From the NCBI GenBank assembly GCA_040360365.1, contig CP136412.1: a DNA stretch of 64,000 bases; one strand, written 5' to 3'. The DNA comes from Arcanobacterium_A hippocoleae_A. Lineage in GTDB: Bacteria; Actinomycetota; Actinomycetes; Actinomycetales; Actinomycetaceae. The translations under genes and the position numbers were made by a program. Numbering within the stretch: the first letter of the stretch is position 1; each line of letters opens with the position of its first letter. This document shows, in pieces, positions 9,985 to 18,371 of this stretch. The notes beneath the pieces were generated by a model. That model did not search any database and was not told the origin of the DNA. It saw only the letters and a program-made list of their open reading frames with translations.

Positions 9985-11148
9985 GTGACAACGGTTATTG
10001 AGGCACTTTCAGATGAATCCGGTGCAAAGCGCGTCAGCGATTTTTTCAATTCAAGTTTCGGGAAAAAACCTGAAAGTATTTGGGCTGCTCCGGGCAGAGT
10101 AAATTTGATCGGCGAGCATATTGACTACAGCGCCGGAATCTGCTTACCAATTGCACTCAACCATTGCACATTTGCCGCATATTCAGCCCGCAGTGACGGC
10201 CGGGTCCGTTTAGTGTCTGCACATCAGCCAGACAAACCCTGGGAAGGCACTATTTCCGATGTGATCCTGCCGGAAACTCCGAATTGGGTAAAGTATGCTG
10301 CCGGTGCAGCTTATATTCTTGGAATAGAGCAGGGTTTTGATGCTGCTGATGTTACCTGTGTTCCTGCTGGTGCCGGTCTTTCTTCTTCCGCAGCAATCGA
10401 ATGTGCAATCGGAATGGCCTTGGCGGAACCGCAGACCCAAGCTGAACGCACCGAACTCGCTGCGGCCTGTGTGCGCGCGGAAAATGAAGTTGCAGGTGCG
10501 CCGACGGGCGGACTTGATCAATCTGCATCATTGCTGTGCAGTGCCGGAAATGCACTCTTACTTGACTGCAAGACCTGGGAAACGCAGCAGGTACCGTTTG
10601 AACTCGCTTCACACGGGCTGGAATTACTTGTGATTGATACCCGTGCTCCGCACAGCCTAAACGACGGGCAATATGCAAAACGCCGCGCAGCTTGTGAAAA
10701 AGCTTGCGCAGAACTTGGGATTGAAGTACTTCGCGACGCTGCCGCTGCTGACGTCGCGCGTCTCAGCCCCGAATTACAGCCTTTTGCAAAACACGTGATT
10801 GACGAAATTCAACGGGTGAAGGATACTGTCGCTGCCCTGCAGGCAGCGGATTTCGCTGCCGTCGGAAAACTTTTTATCGCCTCGCATAATTCATTGCGCG
10901 ACGATTACAAGGTTTCTTGCCCGGAACTCGATTTGGCAGTAGCTGCTGCTGTCGAAACTGGTGCGCTCGGCGCACGGATGACGGGCGGCGGTTTTGGCGG
11001 CTCAGCGATTGCAATTGTACGTACTGCAGACACTGCGAAAATTATTTCAGCTATCGAAAAAGCATTTGCTGCTGCCGGTTTCAACGAACCGCATTTTCTT
11101 CATACGACGGCTGGAGCGGGCGCACGCAGAATTTCGGAAACAGATTAA
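9985..11148 (+). CDS. galK: Galactokinase
   Basis: GHMP-family kinase of 387 residues that phosphorylates alpha-D-galactose at C1 (Leloir pathway). The galactose-binding signature APGRVNLIGEHIDYS lies near residues 35-50, the ATP-binding GAGLSSSAAIE follows, and motif 3 is ARMTGGGFGGSAIAI near the C-terminus. I chose GTG 9985 because AAGGAG lies five bases upstream; an in-frame ATG at 9970 lacks a site. It stands apart from galT and galE, which are not in the window. Confidence 0.93.
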   Translation: MTTVIEALSDESGAKRVSDFFNSSFGKKPESIWAAPGRVNLIGEHIDYSAGICLPIALNHCTFAAYSARSDGRVRLVSAHQPDKPWEGTISDVILPETPNWVKYAAGAAYILGIEQGFDAADVTCVPAGAGLSSSAAIECAIGMALAEPQTQAERTELAAACVRAENEVAGAPTGGLDQSASLLCSAGNALLLDCKTWETQQVPFELASHGLELLVIDTRAPHSLNDGQYAKRRAACEKACAELGIEVLRDAAAADVARLSPELQPFAKHVIDEIQRVKDTVAALQAADFAAVGKLFIASHNSLRDDYKVSCPELDLAVAAAVETGALGARMTGGGFGGSAIAIVRTADTAKIISAIEKAFAAAGFNEPHFLHTTAGAGARRISETD

Positions 11149-11227
11149 AACCAGCATCCCGGTAATCGCAATCTGCACAGCGCAGATTGCGATTATCCAG
11201 TTAATATTACGCGGTTAAGGAGCAAAT

Positions 11228-11899
11228 ATGGGGTTGAAAGAAACCCTGATGAATTTCTCGCGGCGCTATGGAAAATCAATTTTCCGCAGTGCACTTCGAA
11301 AAGCGGAAAAAGAACTCCGCCGGCGAATTGCGGATCAGAAAGATTACCGCTGGAATCAGGGCACCAGTTCGGAGCAAAAACCGCACAACCCCAGCTTTGC
11401 AGCAAATGCGAACCGTGCACCCAATAGCAATAGGCAGAAACCTGTTAGAAATCTTTACTCGCCGGAGATGCCAAATACGAATGCACACCCGGTAAAATGG
11501 GATCTTGCAAAGTACGGACTGCCGCAGCTAACTTACACTCCGGATAATGATAATCTTCCCGATCCAGGAGAAGTTGTGTGGACTTGGGTTCCCTATGAAG
11601 AACTAGATGGGCGCGGGAAAGACCGTCCGGTGCTCGTAGTCGCAATGGAAAAAGATTATATTTTCTTTTTGCAAATGACTTCAAAAGACCACGCCAGCGG
11701 GAAACTCTACAAAGACGAACACGGGCGCTGGTGGATTGATATTGGCAGCGGCGAATGGGACAAAGCTGGGAGAGCTTCCGAAGTGCGGCTTGATTTACTT
11801 TGGATTGTGCACGCTTCGCAAGTGCGCCGGCAAGGTGGAAAATTAGATGCGGCACGGTACCGCAAATTAGCGCAAGCATTGCAGCAGATTCATGGTTAA
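11228..11899 (+). CDS. PemK/MazF-like protein with N-terminal extension
   Basis: The C-terminal 120 residues look like the PemK/MazF fold: DPGEVVWTWVPYEELDGRGKDRPVLVV is the start of the toxin-like barrel with the conserved G-x-x-x-RPVLV strand. The first 90 residues are basic and low-complexity. This long actinobacterial type is usually annotated as a PemK-family protein. No antitoxin gene is adjacent. AAGGAG precedes the ATG, and the gene follows galK by 79 bases. mRNA-interferase activity is inferred from the family only. Confidence 0.72.
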   Translation: MGLKETLMNFSRRYGKSIFRSALRKAEKELRRRIADQKDYRWNQGTSSEQKPHNPSFAANANRAPNSNRQKPVRNLYSPEMPNTNAHPVKWDLAKYGLPQLTYTPDNDNLPDPGEVVWTWVPYEELDGRGKDRPVLVVAMEKDYIFFLQMTSKDHASGKLYKDEHGRWWIDIGSGEWDKAGRASEVRLDLLWIVHASQVRRQGGKLDAARYRKLAQALQQIHG

Positions 11900-12009
11900 C
11901 CGATTGCGAAATCGTTACAGCATAAATTAACCTGCGAGAACTGAGCCGCGAATACGGAAAGTCAGCGCGAAGCGTGAGCAGTTCCACCGTCGGAAAACAC
12001 TTTTAAAGC

Positions 12010-12038
12010 TTGGTTCCGGATTCACTGCACTGGTATCA
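12010..12038 (+). promoter_or_regulatory. rpsT: Putative rpsT promoter
   Basis: TTGGTT (12010-12015) and TATCAT (12033-12038) are separated by 17 bases. They lie directly ahead of the structured leader of rpsT. The -10 is good and the -35 weak. Confidence 0.4.
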
Positions 12039-12053
12039 TGGTTCCTTGAATTA

Positions 12054-12131
12054 GCGCGCCTGGTCGGGCGCACTGATTCGGCTCAATACCATAACCACGG
12101 GTGTCCCCACGCCTGGCAGTCCGGATTGAGC
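12054..12131 (+). promoter_or_regulatory. Structured 5' leader of rpsT
   Basis: The leader contains a GC-rich hairpin (GCGCC...GGGCGC, about 12056-12071). A second stem follows, GCTCAAT (12081-12087) with ATTGAGC (12125-12131), enclosing a smaller CCACGGGTG/CCACGCCTGG element. A leader this structured ahead of a single ribosomal-protein gene suggests feedback control by S20. This is inferred, as I cannot match it to a known RNA family. Confidence 0.4.
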
Positions 12132-12202
12132 AACCCCTCACCGACCGTATTCCGCATTCTTCACTCTAGCCAGGGTGCAGAAGCAAATGAAAGAGTTATA
12201 AA

Positions 12203-12469
12203 GTGGCAAACATCAAGTCGCAAAAGAAGCGTATCAAGACCAACGAGAAGCGTCGGATCCGCAATAAGGCTTACAAGTCTGAGCTAAAGACCCTCGTTCG
12301 TAAGACACGCGAAGCTATCGCAGCAGGTGACGCAGAAGTTGCTGAAAAGGAACTTCGCGCAGCAGCTCGCAAGCTCGACAAGGCAGTTTCGAAAGGCGTA
12401 ATTCACAAGAACCAGGCTGCTAACCGCAAGTCGAAGCTTGCGAAGCAGGTGGCTGCACTCGCAAAGTAA
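12203..12469 (+). CDS. rpsT: 30S ribosomal protein S20
   Basis: This 88-residue basic protein starts with ANIKSQKKRIKTNEKRR, the standard S20 N-terminus. It binds 16S rRNA in the body of the 30S subunit. The start is GTG. It stands alone on the plus strand between a structured leader and a strong terminator. In other actinobacteria it lies between holA and lepA in opposite orientation to both. That orientation is kept here, but large insertions separate the three genes. Confidence 0.96.
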   Translation: MANIKSQKKRIKTNEKRRIRNKAYKSELKTLVRKTREAIAAGDAEVAEKELRAAARKLDKAVSKGVIHKNQAANRKSKLAKQVAALAK

Positions 12470-12521
12470 CTTTTTAGTTACCGCGTATCTGCGTTCTATC
12501 GAAACATATTGACACAAACTC

Positions 12522-12555
12522 ACTGGGTTGAAACTTTTGTTTCAACCCAGTTTTG
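12522..12555 (+). terminator. rpsT terminator
   Basis: A perfect 13-base stem, ACTGGGTTGAAAC with its complement at 12539-12551, has a four-T loop and is followed by TTTGC. Confidence 0.85.
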
Positions 12556-12681
12556 CATCTATTTCTTATCTGATTAAAGGATTTTTGGCGCTTATCCCGG
12601 GATTTTCACATTTTTATTTGCGTTGCTCCAGCCGATATTAGCTGCATGAATTAATAATGTGCACCGCTCTTTTCAGTTGGG

Positions 12682-12741
12682 TCTAATTTAGCCGAATCGA
12701 GTTTAGCCGATTCCAATTTAGCCAGATCCAGTTTAGCTGGG
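12682..12741 (+). repeat. Four tandem 15-base units (pentapeptide-repeat-like)
   Basis: Units such as TCTAATTTAGCCGAA and TCGAGTTTAGCCGAT repeat at exactly 15 bases. One frame reads S-N/S-L-A-x, resembling a pentapeptide repeat, but no open frame of useful length contains it. Single copies of the same word (GTTTAACCGGTTCCAA, TTTTAGCCGGGTTCCAA) occur near 13320 and 43900 beside the same module. Confidence 0.7.
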
Positions 12742-12744
12742 TCC

Positions 12745-12796
12745 AAGCGGTGTTTTTGCACAGCGGTCAAGCTTGATCTATGCAAAAATACCGCTT
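12745..12796. repeat. Interspersed stem-loop module, copy 1
   Basis: The arms AAGCGGTGTTTTTGCA (12745-12760) and TGCAAAAATACCGCTT (12781-12796) pair at 15 of 16 positions. The near-identical copy at 43915-43966 shares both arms, most of the loop (CGGTCA-GCTTGAT) and the flank CCACCCAAACAA. It is therefore a dispersed element and not a local terminator. Confidence 0.8.
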
Positions 12797-12886
12797 TCCA
12801 CCCAAACAAAAACCAGCTTCATTGCACCAACCCAAGCAATCAATCCGCGGCACCGCGCAATCAGATAGCGAGGACTCATTCTCATC

Positions 12887-13057
12887 ACGTAAGTGATGGC
12901 AAAAAGTCAGGTTTATTACGTAACTAGTGGCAAGAACTCACTTCACTACGTAACTAGTGGCAGGAAATGGAAAATTTTACGTAACTGATGGCAAGAACTC
13001 ACTTCACTACGTAACTAGTGGCAGGAAATGGAAAATTTTACGTAACTGATGGCAAGA
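12887..13057 (+). repeat. Phased repeat array, locus 1, forward arm (six units)
   Basis: The motif T-ACGTAACT-RRT-GGCAA occurs with ACGT at 12887, 12918, 12948, 12979, 13009 and 13040, giving steps of 31, 30, 31, 30 and 31. The inner units form a 61-base duplication that differs at two positions. Only the roughly 18-base motif is conserved; the 12-13 bases between motifs vary. Confidence 0.9.
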
Positions 13058-13165
13058 ACTCAGGCTGTAATTATCACCGTCGAAAATACTTGCGTTTGCG
13101 CAGGTCAAAAGCTCGCGATAACGACGGGATTGCCGGCGCTAATCAAAACAGTCTATTTCGCCACC
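13056..13165. repeat. Conserved core of the phased-repeat element, locus 1
   Basis: The core lies between the forward and inverted arms. It shares GAACTCAGGCTGT (13056-13068), GGTCA-AAGCTC, GATAACGACGG (13117-13127) and TTCGCCACCAG with the core of locus 2, read on the opposite strand. ACGT-to-ACGT distance across the core is 130 bases in both loci. Confidence 0.85.
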
Positions 13166-13270
13166 AGTTACGTTAAAAAATGCCAATCTTTCCATCACTT
13201 GCGTTAGTTCAGGTAAATCCTGCCACCACTTACGTGGTCGCACAAGTACTTTGCCGTCAGTTACGTCAGC
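13158..13270 (-). repeat. Phased repeat array, locus 1, inverted arm (four units)
   Basis: The same motif in reverse orientation has ACGT (or GCGT) at 13170, 13201, 13232 and 13263, exactly 31 bases apart. The arm runs straight into a second module (13263-13340) that is repeated at 43842. Confidence 0.88.
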
Positions 13271-13340
13271 CGATGCCCGCGGTACAAACAAAATCTGCAT
13301 CGCCTTTTACTTAGGTCCAGTTTAACCGGTTCCAATCAGC
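13263..13340. repeat. Interspersed module beside the array, copy 1
   Basis: TACGTCAGCCGATGCCCGCG and the following AAACAAAAT-TGCATCGCC stretch match 43841-43910 with few differences. In the 43.8-kb copy this module leads directly into the stem-loop module. Confidence 0.8.
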
Positions 13341-13595
13341 AAAAACCATCCCAGACCGATACCCACACCGCAGATGCTATACCCTCAGAATCAAGCAGCA
13401 CATGAGGAATCCCGGATTAGTTGTGAATTAACAAAAGCGATGTTGTACGCATCCTAGGCCGCGGATTATATGTAGGAATTCGATTCAAAACCGATGCATC
13501 TACAGATACGTCACTGAAAACTGCGCCGAGTTCTTTACCAATCACAACGCAAACAACCATAACCACAAGGATAAAATCCGTTAAGACATAGCCGC

Positions 13596-13700
13596 ACTAG
13601 AACCTATCCAAAAACACCGTGGAATCCCTATCCAAAAAGCCACTAGACTCCCTGCCCAATAAGTGAAGTGATAGGACTCCGTGTCCAAAATGTCCATGGA
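13596..13700 (-). repeat. Second short tandem array, about 24-base period
   Basis: Degenerate units of the type CACTAGAATCCCTATCCAAA occur about every 24 bases (TATCC-like cores at 13606, 13630 and 13654, then one near 13683). On the minus strand each unit contains CTAGTGGC or a close variant, the same word that ends the 31-base motif at 12918-13038. The array lies immediately downstream of the LacI-type gene. Confidence 0.65.
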
Positions 13701-13727
13701 CATAACAAATACACCTAAATACAGTAC

Positions 13728-14743
13728 CTAAATACACCCACACGAAGCAGCGGGAACAAGCTTCACCGGAAATTTCTGCAATCCCGACGGTAATTCTGCA
13801 CCAGATTCCGCAACCAATATCCGCACAATAAAATCGACCATTTCGTGAATTGGCTGCGCCAAAGTTGCAAGCGCCGGAGCCGCATATTTCCCTAATCCAA
13901 TCCCGTCGAAACCAATTAAAGCTGCCTGCTCTGGAATGTGCACATTATTTTCCCGCAACGCACGCAAAAACCCAAAAGCAATCGAATCAGAAAAGCAAAA
14001 AATGCCGTCGGCATAATCTACGCCGCCGCGGGAAAGATATTCAATCCCAGCCTGATATCCGCCATCCATATTCCACTCGCAAATAATTGGTGTTACTGCC
14101 GGTAAAGATGCATCTTTCACCGCCTGCAAATAACCAGTGTAGCGATTATTCTCATCGCCGCGGGTGAATTCGCCAAACACTGGAACAATCTGCCGCCGCC
14201 CATGTGCAATAAGATGCTGAGTGCATTTTACACCGCCGTCGATAAAATCTGCCCCCACCGTCAAAAATCCTGGAAGCTCCCGCTGTCGGTCCATCATCGC
14301 CACTGGAACTGGAAATTTTGCCTCGCGCCACTGTGAATCAGGAATTGAAGACATCAGCACCACCAGAAAATCAATCCCGCGCGAAACTAATTCATTTGCC
14401 GCATTCCACTCTTGTGCTGCCGAATCGTGAACATTTGCCAGCAAGGTGGAAAACCCTCACGTTGAAAACGCTGATCCAGATCACGAACCACCCAGGAATG
14501 AAACGGCTCAACAACATCCGGAACCAAAATCCCGACTGTGGAAGTCTTCCCAAGTTTCACTGCCCGCGCAAGCGCATTCGGACGATACCCGAGCTTTTCA
14601 ATCGCAGCCAACACTCGTTTGCGGGTCTGCTCAGCCACCGGACGCGGACCGTCGTTAATCACATAACTAACGACCGCGGTTGAAACACCCGCAAGGTGCG
14701 CCACATCTTTGCGGGTAACTCTTCCGCTTTGTTCGGCTGCCAC
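13728..14743 (-). CDS. LacI-family transcriptional regulator, one frameshift
   Basis: Residues 8-60 hold the LacI helix-turn-helix and hinge (VTRKDVAHLAGVSTAVVSYV, then GYRPNALARAVKLGKT). A periplasmic-binding-type sugar domain follows (ADGIFCFSDSIAFG, AALIGFDGIGLG). The break is at an A run, 14450-14453. One base joins QREGF to STLLANVHDSA. It is the last gene of the alpha-galactoside operon and probably represses it in the absence of sugar. It ends with an odd CGCI tail. Length is about 338 residues, normal for the family. Confidence 0.88.
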
Positions 14744-14923
14744 AGCATCTCCTATGTTCGACCTTTACAAATCGCGCACATCAGGATTAACGTTTTTGCA
14801 AATAATCCTGCAGCGCAAAACACCCGGTTTCTATCTTAATAGAGAAACAGCACGATAAAATACCGCTGCCGGAAACCCGCAAACATGCACTTGCACCGCT
14901 TCGGCGCAGCTTCCGATAAACAG

Positions 14924-15862
14924 CTATTTTACTGCTCCTGCAAGCATTCCTTTGATGAAATATTTTTGCAGGAAAAGATACGCCGCTAACACTGGAATCA
15001 CTCCGAGGAACGAAGCTGCAATTGCCGCGTTCACATTTGCTCCCGCCGCTCCAAAGAATGCGGCGATTGCCGGCGCAAGAGTACGCAAATCATTTTGCGT
15101 CATAATATAACCAGAGAGGGCAAACTCATTCCAAACCGTAGTTCCAGTCAAAATAACGACGGTAATCGTCACCGGTTTCAACAGCGGCAGCACAATCGAA
15201 ATGAATGTGCGCAGTGTTCCGGCACCATCAATCATCGCCGCTTCCTCAAGACTTTTCGGAATCCCGCGCAGCGACTGCGTATAAAGGAAAATTGCTTGCG
15301 GCAGCGCACCGGCAACCAGCGGGAAAATCAAACCAAAGTACGTGTTCATTAAACCGAAACTCTTTAACAAGCGAATTAACGGCACAAGAATTGCAAGCGA
15401 CGGAATCATCATCACTGCAAGCGTGCCGAGCAAAATCAGCTTGTTGAAACGAGTTTGCCTGCGTGCCAACGGATAGGAAGCAAGCGCACCCAAAATCACG
15501 ACAAGAACAGTTGCAATTACCGTCACAATTGCCGTATTCAGTACTGCTTGCCAAATTCCTCCGCGTTCAATTGCAATCTGATAATTTTCAATAGTAACAC
15601 TGCCGAAAGGAACTGCCCATGCTGTCGAAAGATCACGCGCACCCTTAAAAGAAGCAACCAAACCCAAATAGAATGGAATCAACTGTATTAAACAGACGAA
15701 AAGTAAAATTACGACGGCAAGTTTCGATGTTCCAACACGTTTTGATGTGCTGATCCGTTTTGGATTTGCGATACGTTTCTTGATTCGATTATTCACGGCA
15801 GCTTCGGCGTCTTCCGTTATTTCAATATGTTCTGCTGCTTCGATATATTCCGATTTTTGCAT
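14924..15862 (-). CDS. Sugar ABC transporter permease (MalG type)
   Basis: This 312-residue inner-membrane protein has about six transmembrane segments. The EAA motif appears as SLEEAAMIDGAGTLRTFISIVLPLLKP. It belongs to the carbohydrate-uptake-1 family (MalG/MsmG/RafG). It pairs with the MalF-type gene just upstream (two bases between them). Context points to an alpha-galactoside such as raffinose, melibiose or stachyose as substrate. The ATPase is not in this operon; in many actinobacteria a shared MsmK-type ATPase serves such systems. Confidence 0.9.
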   Translation of the reverse strand: MQKSEYIEAAEHIEITEDAEAAVNNRIKKRIANPKRISTSKRVGTSKLAVVILLFVCLIQLIPFYLGLVASFKGARDLSTAWAVPFGSVTIENYQIAIERGGIWQAVLNTAIVTVIATVLVVILGALASYPLARRQTRFNKLILLGTLAVMMIPSLAILVPLIRLLKSFGLMNTYFGLIFPLVAGALPQAIFLYTQSLRGIPKSLEEAAMIDGAGTLRTFISIVLPLLKPVTITVVILTGTTVWNEFALSGYIMTQNDLRTLAPAIAAFFGAAGANVNAAIAASFLGVIPVLAAYLFLQKYFIKGMLAGAVK

Positions 15863-15864
15863 GG

Positions 15865-16766
15865 CTACATTCCAATCCGTCGTGCACGCCGATTCAGCCA
15901 GATATTAGTAATTACGGTAAAAGTAATAATGATTAAGAAAAGTGCCGCGCCTTGTGCTGCCGCATATCCGGCAGCTTGTGAACCAAAATAGGTCTTCCCA
16001 ATAAGAGTTGAAACAGAGTTCGTATCGTAACCCGGTCCGCCGTCGGTAAGAACTTTGATAATGTCGTAAAGTTTCAATCCGCCAATCAGATTAATCACCA
16101 CGGAAGCGGCAAAAGCCGGGTGCAGCATCGGCCAGGTAATATTCGTAAACCGCTGCCACGAATTTACACCGTCAAGCTGAGCAGCTTCGTATATTTCCTG
16201 CGGAATTGCCTGTAATCCCGCAAGATAAATAATCATTGATACACCCATGAATTGAAACGAATTAATAAATACAATCACCGCGATTGCCGCTGAGGAATTT
16301 GAAAGAAAAGCTGCCGGCTCTCCCCAAAGAATTCCAAAACGCCATTTAATCCGCCTTGCCGATAGCGGAAAATTAAGTAATAAAACGTGCCCATTACAAC
16401 TGGTGAAATAAGCACTGGAAGATAGACTACTGCGCGGATTAAATTTGCTGCTTTCCCTGAACGGTCAAGCAAAATCGCCAGAAAAAGACCCATTATTTGT
16501 TGGATTACCGTCGAACCAACACCGAAAATAAAAGTGTTGATTACAGCTTTACGAAAATTTGCATCTGCAAATAGCAGCAGATAGTTGCTGAAACCGACAT
16601 TTCCATAGGCAGGAGAATACCCGTCCCAGTTCGTAGTTGAGAGCAGCACGCCTTGCACTACCGGCCAAACGAGAAATACTGCAAAAACCGTTAAAGCAGG
16701 CAAATACATTAAGTTAATTGATGCACCCTGAAATCTTTTCCGAAAGCTGACTGCACTTTTCTTCAT
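15865..16766 (-). CDS. Sugar ABC transporter permease (MalF type), one frameshift
   Basis: N-terminal transmembrane segments (LMYLPALTVFAVFLVWPVVQ) and a C-terminal half containing the EAA loop (EAAQLDGVNSWQRFTNITWP) lie in two frames. The frame breaks at 16322-16325, a run of four C on the plus strand. A fifth base gives a continuous protein of about 300 residues reading ...FGGEPAAFLSNSSAAIAVIVFINS. It forms the membrane channel with the MalG-type partner. Confidence 0.87.
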
Positions 16767-16806
16767 CTTCAGACCTTAAAAAATTTGTTATACCGCAGAA
16801 CGGCAG

Positions 16807-16858
16807 GAACAGTTCATGGCAGAACAGTTCACAACGGAACAGTTCACGGCAGAACAAA
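16807..16858 (-). repeat. Three tandem 15-base units ahead of the permease
   Basis: GAACAGTTCATGGCA and two variants lie end to end (16807-16851), and a partial fourth follows. Each unit contains the palindrome GAAC-A-GTTC. They sit 40-90 bases upstream of the MalF-type start. Confidence 0.75.
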
Positions 16859-16898
16859 ACTGAAAAATCTTCGCCGGCTGCGAATTTAATTTCCTTCG

Positions 16899-16929
16899 CG
16901 GTATCTGCAGCGCGAATTTGCAGATACCG
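16899..16929 (-). terminator. Intercistronic hairpin, binding protein to permease
   Basis: A perfect 11-base stem, CGGTATCTGCA with TGCAGATACCG, has a nine-base loop and no T tract. It lies between the sugar-binding-protein and MalF-type genes. Partial termination or mRNA protection is likely. Confidence 0.65.
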
Positions 16930-17044
16930 CATCAGGATTAATTTGTGTAACTTTTCCCGGCAGCTAAACTCGGAAGTCATTTCTTACTTGGAACATTTTT
17001 CCGCAGAACGAGTTTGCTGCCAGCGCTGGATACTTTACTAATAG

Positions 17045-18308
17045 CTATTTCTGCTGTTCGGAAAGAGCTTGATAATGATCAAATAACTGTTTTGCCGCAT
17101 CAGCCGAAGATAGCTGTCCCGTAATAACCCCATCTGAACTTTTCACGATTGTGTCCCACATTCCGCCGGGCAGATATACGCGATCAAAGAACGGCTTGGT
17201 TGGGAATTTGCCAGAAGTTACATATTTATCAATCGAGGGCTGAATCTTGCCCAAATCAACTTTCGCATTAGCAAGTCCGGAATCAGCTGCAAGCGCCTGC
17301 AGCATTTTCACTGCATTTTTCGGCTCGGCAATAAAGTTTACGAACTTAATCGCAAGCTCTTTGTTCGCTGATGTTTTGGAAACACCGTAGGTATTATTCC
17401 CTTCACCGCCAACGACGAACGGATCAACACCAGGAATCGGAATAAACCCTAAATCTGCTTCGGAATTGTATTCCAAAGCAGTGGCAAGTACTGAAGTGTT
17501 TTCTGCACCGAAAGCCGCCGAGCCGTCGGCAAGCTGCCGCGCCACATCATCAACGCTTGCAGAGGAATAATCCGGATTAAACCAGTGCCGCTTCTGCCAT
17601 TTTTCAAGCCGGTCGCTTACACCTTTCTGCCATAATGCAGTATCGAATTCGGCCTTCTGGAACTTTTCATTTTCCGCGGCTGTGAATTGCCCTGAAGCAA
17701 TGAAGTTTGCAAGATTTCCTGATCCTTGTTCTTTCCCAGCGACGGCAAGCGGAATCTTCCCGATTTCCTTTACCGCTGCAAGAGCCTGATCGAATCCTTC
17801 CCAAGTGGAAAGTGCAGCAGGATCAACTCCTGCTTCTTTCAAAACTTTGTGGTTTACAAGGAAACCTGTAGCTGAATATTCAAGCGGCAGCGCATAGATA
17901 TGCCCATCTTGATCAAACATGATGTCTTTCAATCCCGGTTTGACTTCTTTCACCCACGGTTGTGAATCCAACGGTTCAAGGAATGGTGCGTAACGCATTA
18001 CCGACCATCCGTGCGTTGAGAACACGTCTGGAACTGATTCGGATGCCATTTTCACTTTCATATCGTCTTCGAAAGTTGCGGTTGCTGTAACCAAGTTAAT
18101 TTTCGCCGATTCTTTTCTTCGAAATCAGCCACGATTTTCTTCATCGCAGCTTCTTGCGGTGAACCGCTCGCCATCGAAAGGAAAACATCGAGTTCTTTGC
18201 CAGCGCCCTTTTCTGAATTGCCCGAACCTGCTGTATTTGTACAGCCTGCAAGCGCGAACGCAGCAGCTGCAAAACAGCTATCGCTGAGCTGATTTTCTGT
18301 ATATTCAT
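17045..18308 (-). CDS. Sugar ABC transporter substrate-binding lipoprotein, two frameshifts
   Basis: Repairing A run 18271-18274 and T run 18113-18116 gives a lipoprotein signal (AVFAAAAFALAGC) and a family-1 solute-binding domain. That domain includes FEDDMKVKMASESVPDVFST and GSAAFGAENTSVLATALEY. I start at ATG 18308, which has AAGGAG six bases upstream. Encoded directly after the alpha-galactosidase, it probably captures alpha-galactosides for the two permeases. Length is about 421 residues after repair. Confidence 0.87.
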
Positions 18309-18371
18309 TTCCGACTCCTTTGTCATTCGTGTTTTTATTTTGGTTATTATTCAGTTTTGTTTTATTTGGAT

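Noticed and set aside
12745..12796. Terminator for a plus-strand transcript
   Set aside because: The same stem-loop with its flanks occurs at 43915-43966, so it is a dispersed element.
12887..13270. CRISPR array
   Set aside because: The repeat is only about 18 bases with 12-13-base gaps, units face both ways, and gaps themselves repeat. No cas genes are near.
16714..16980. Gene encoding repeated ELFC-type units
   Set aside because: It is the translation of the 15-base DNA repeat and overlaps the MalF-type start; no ribosome site.
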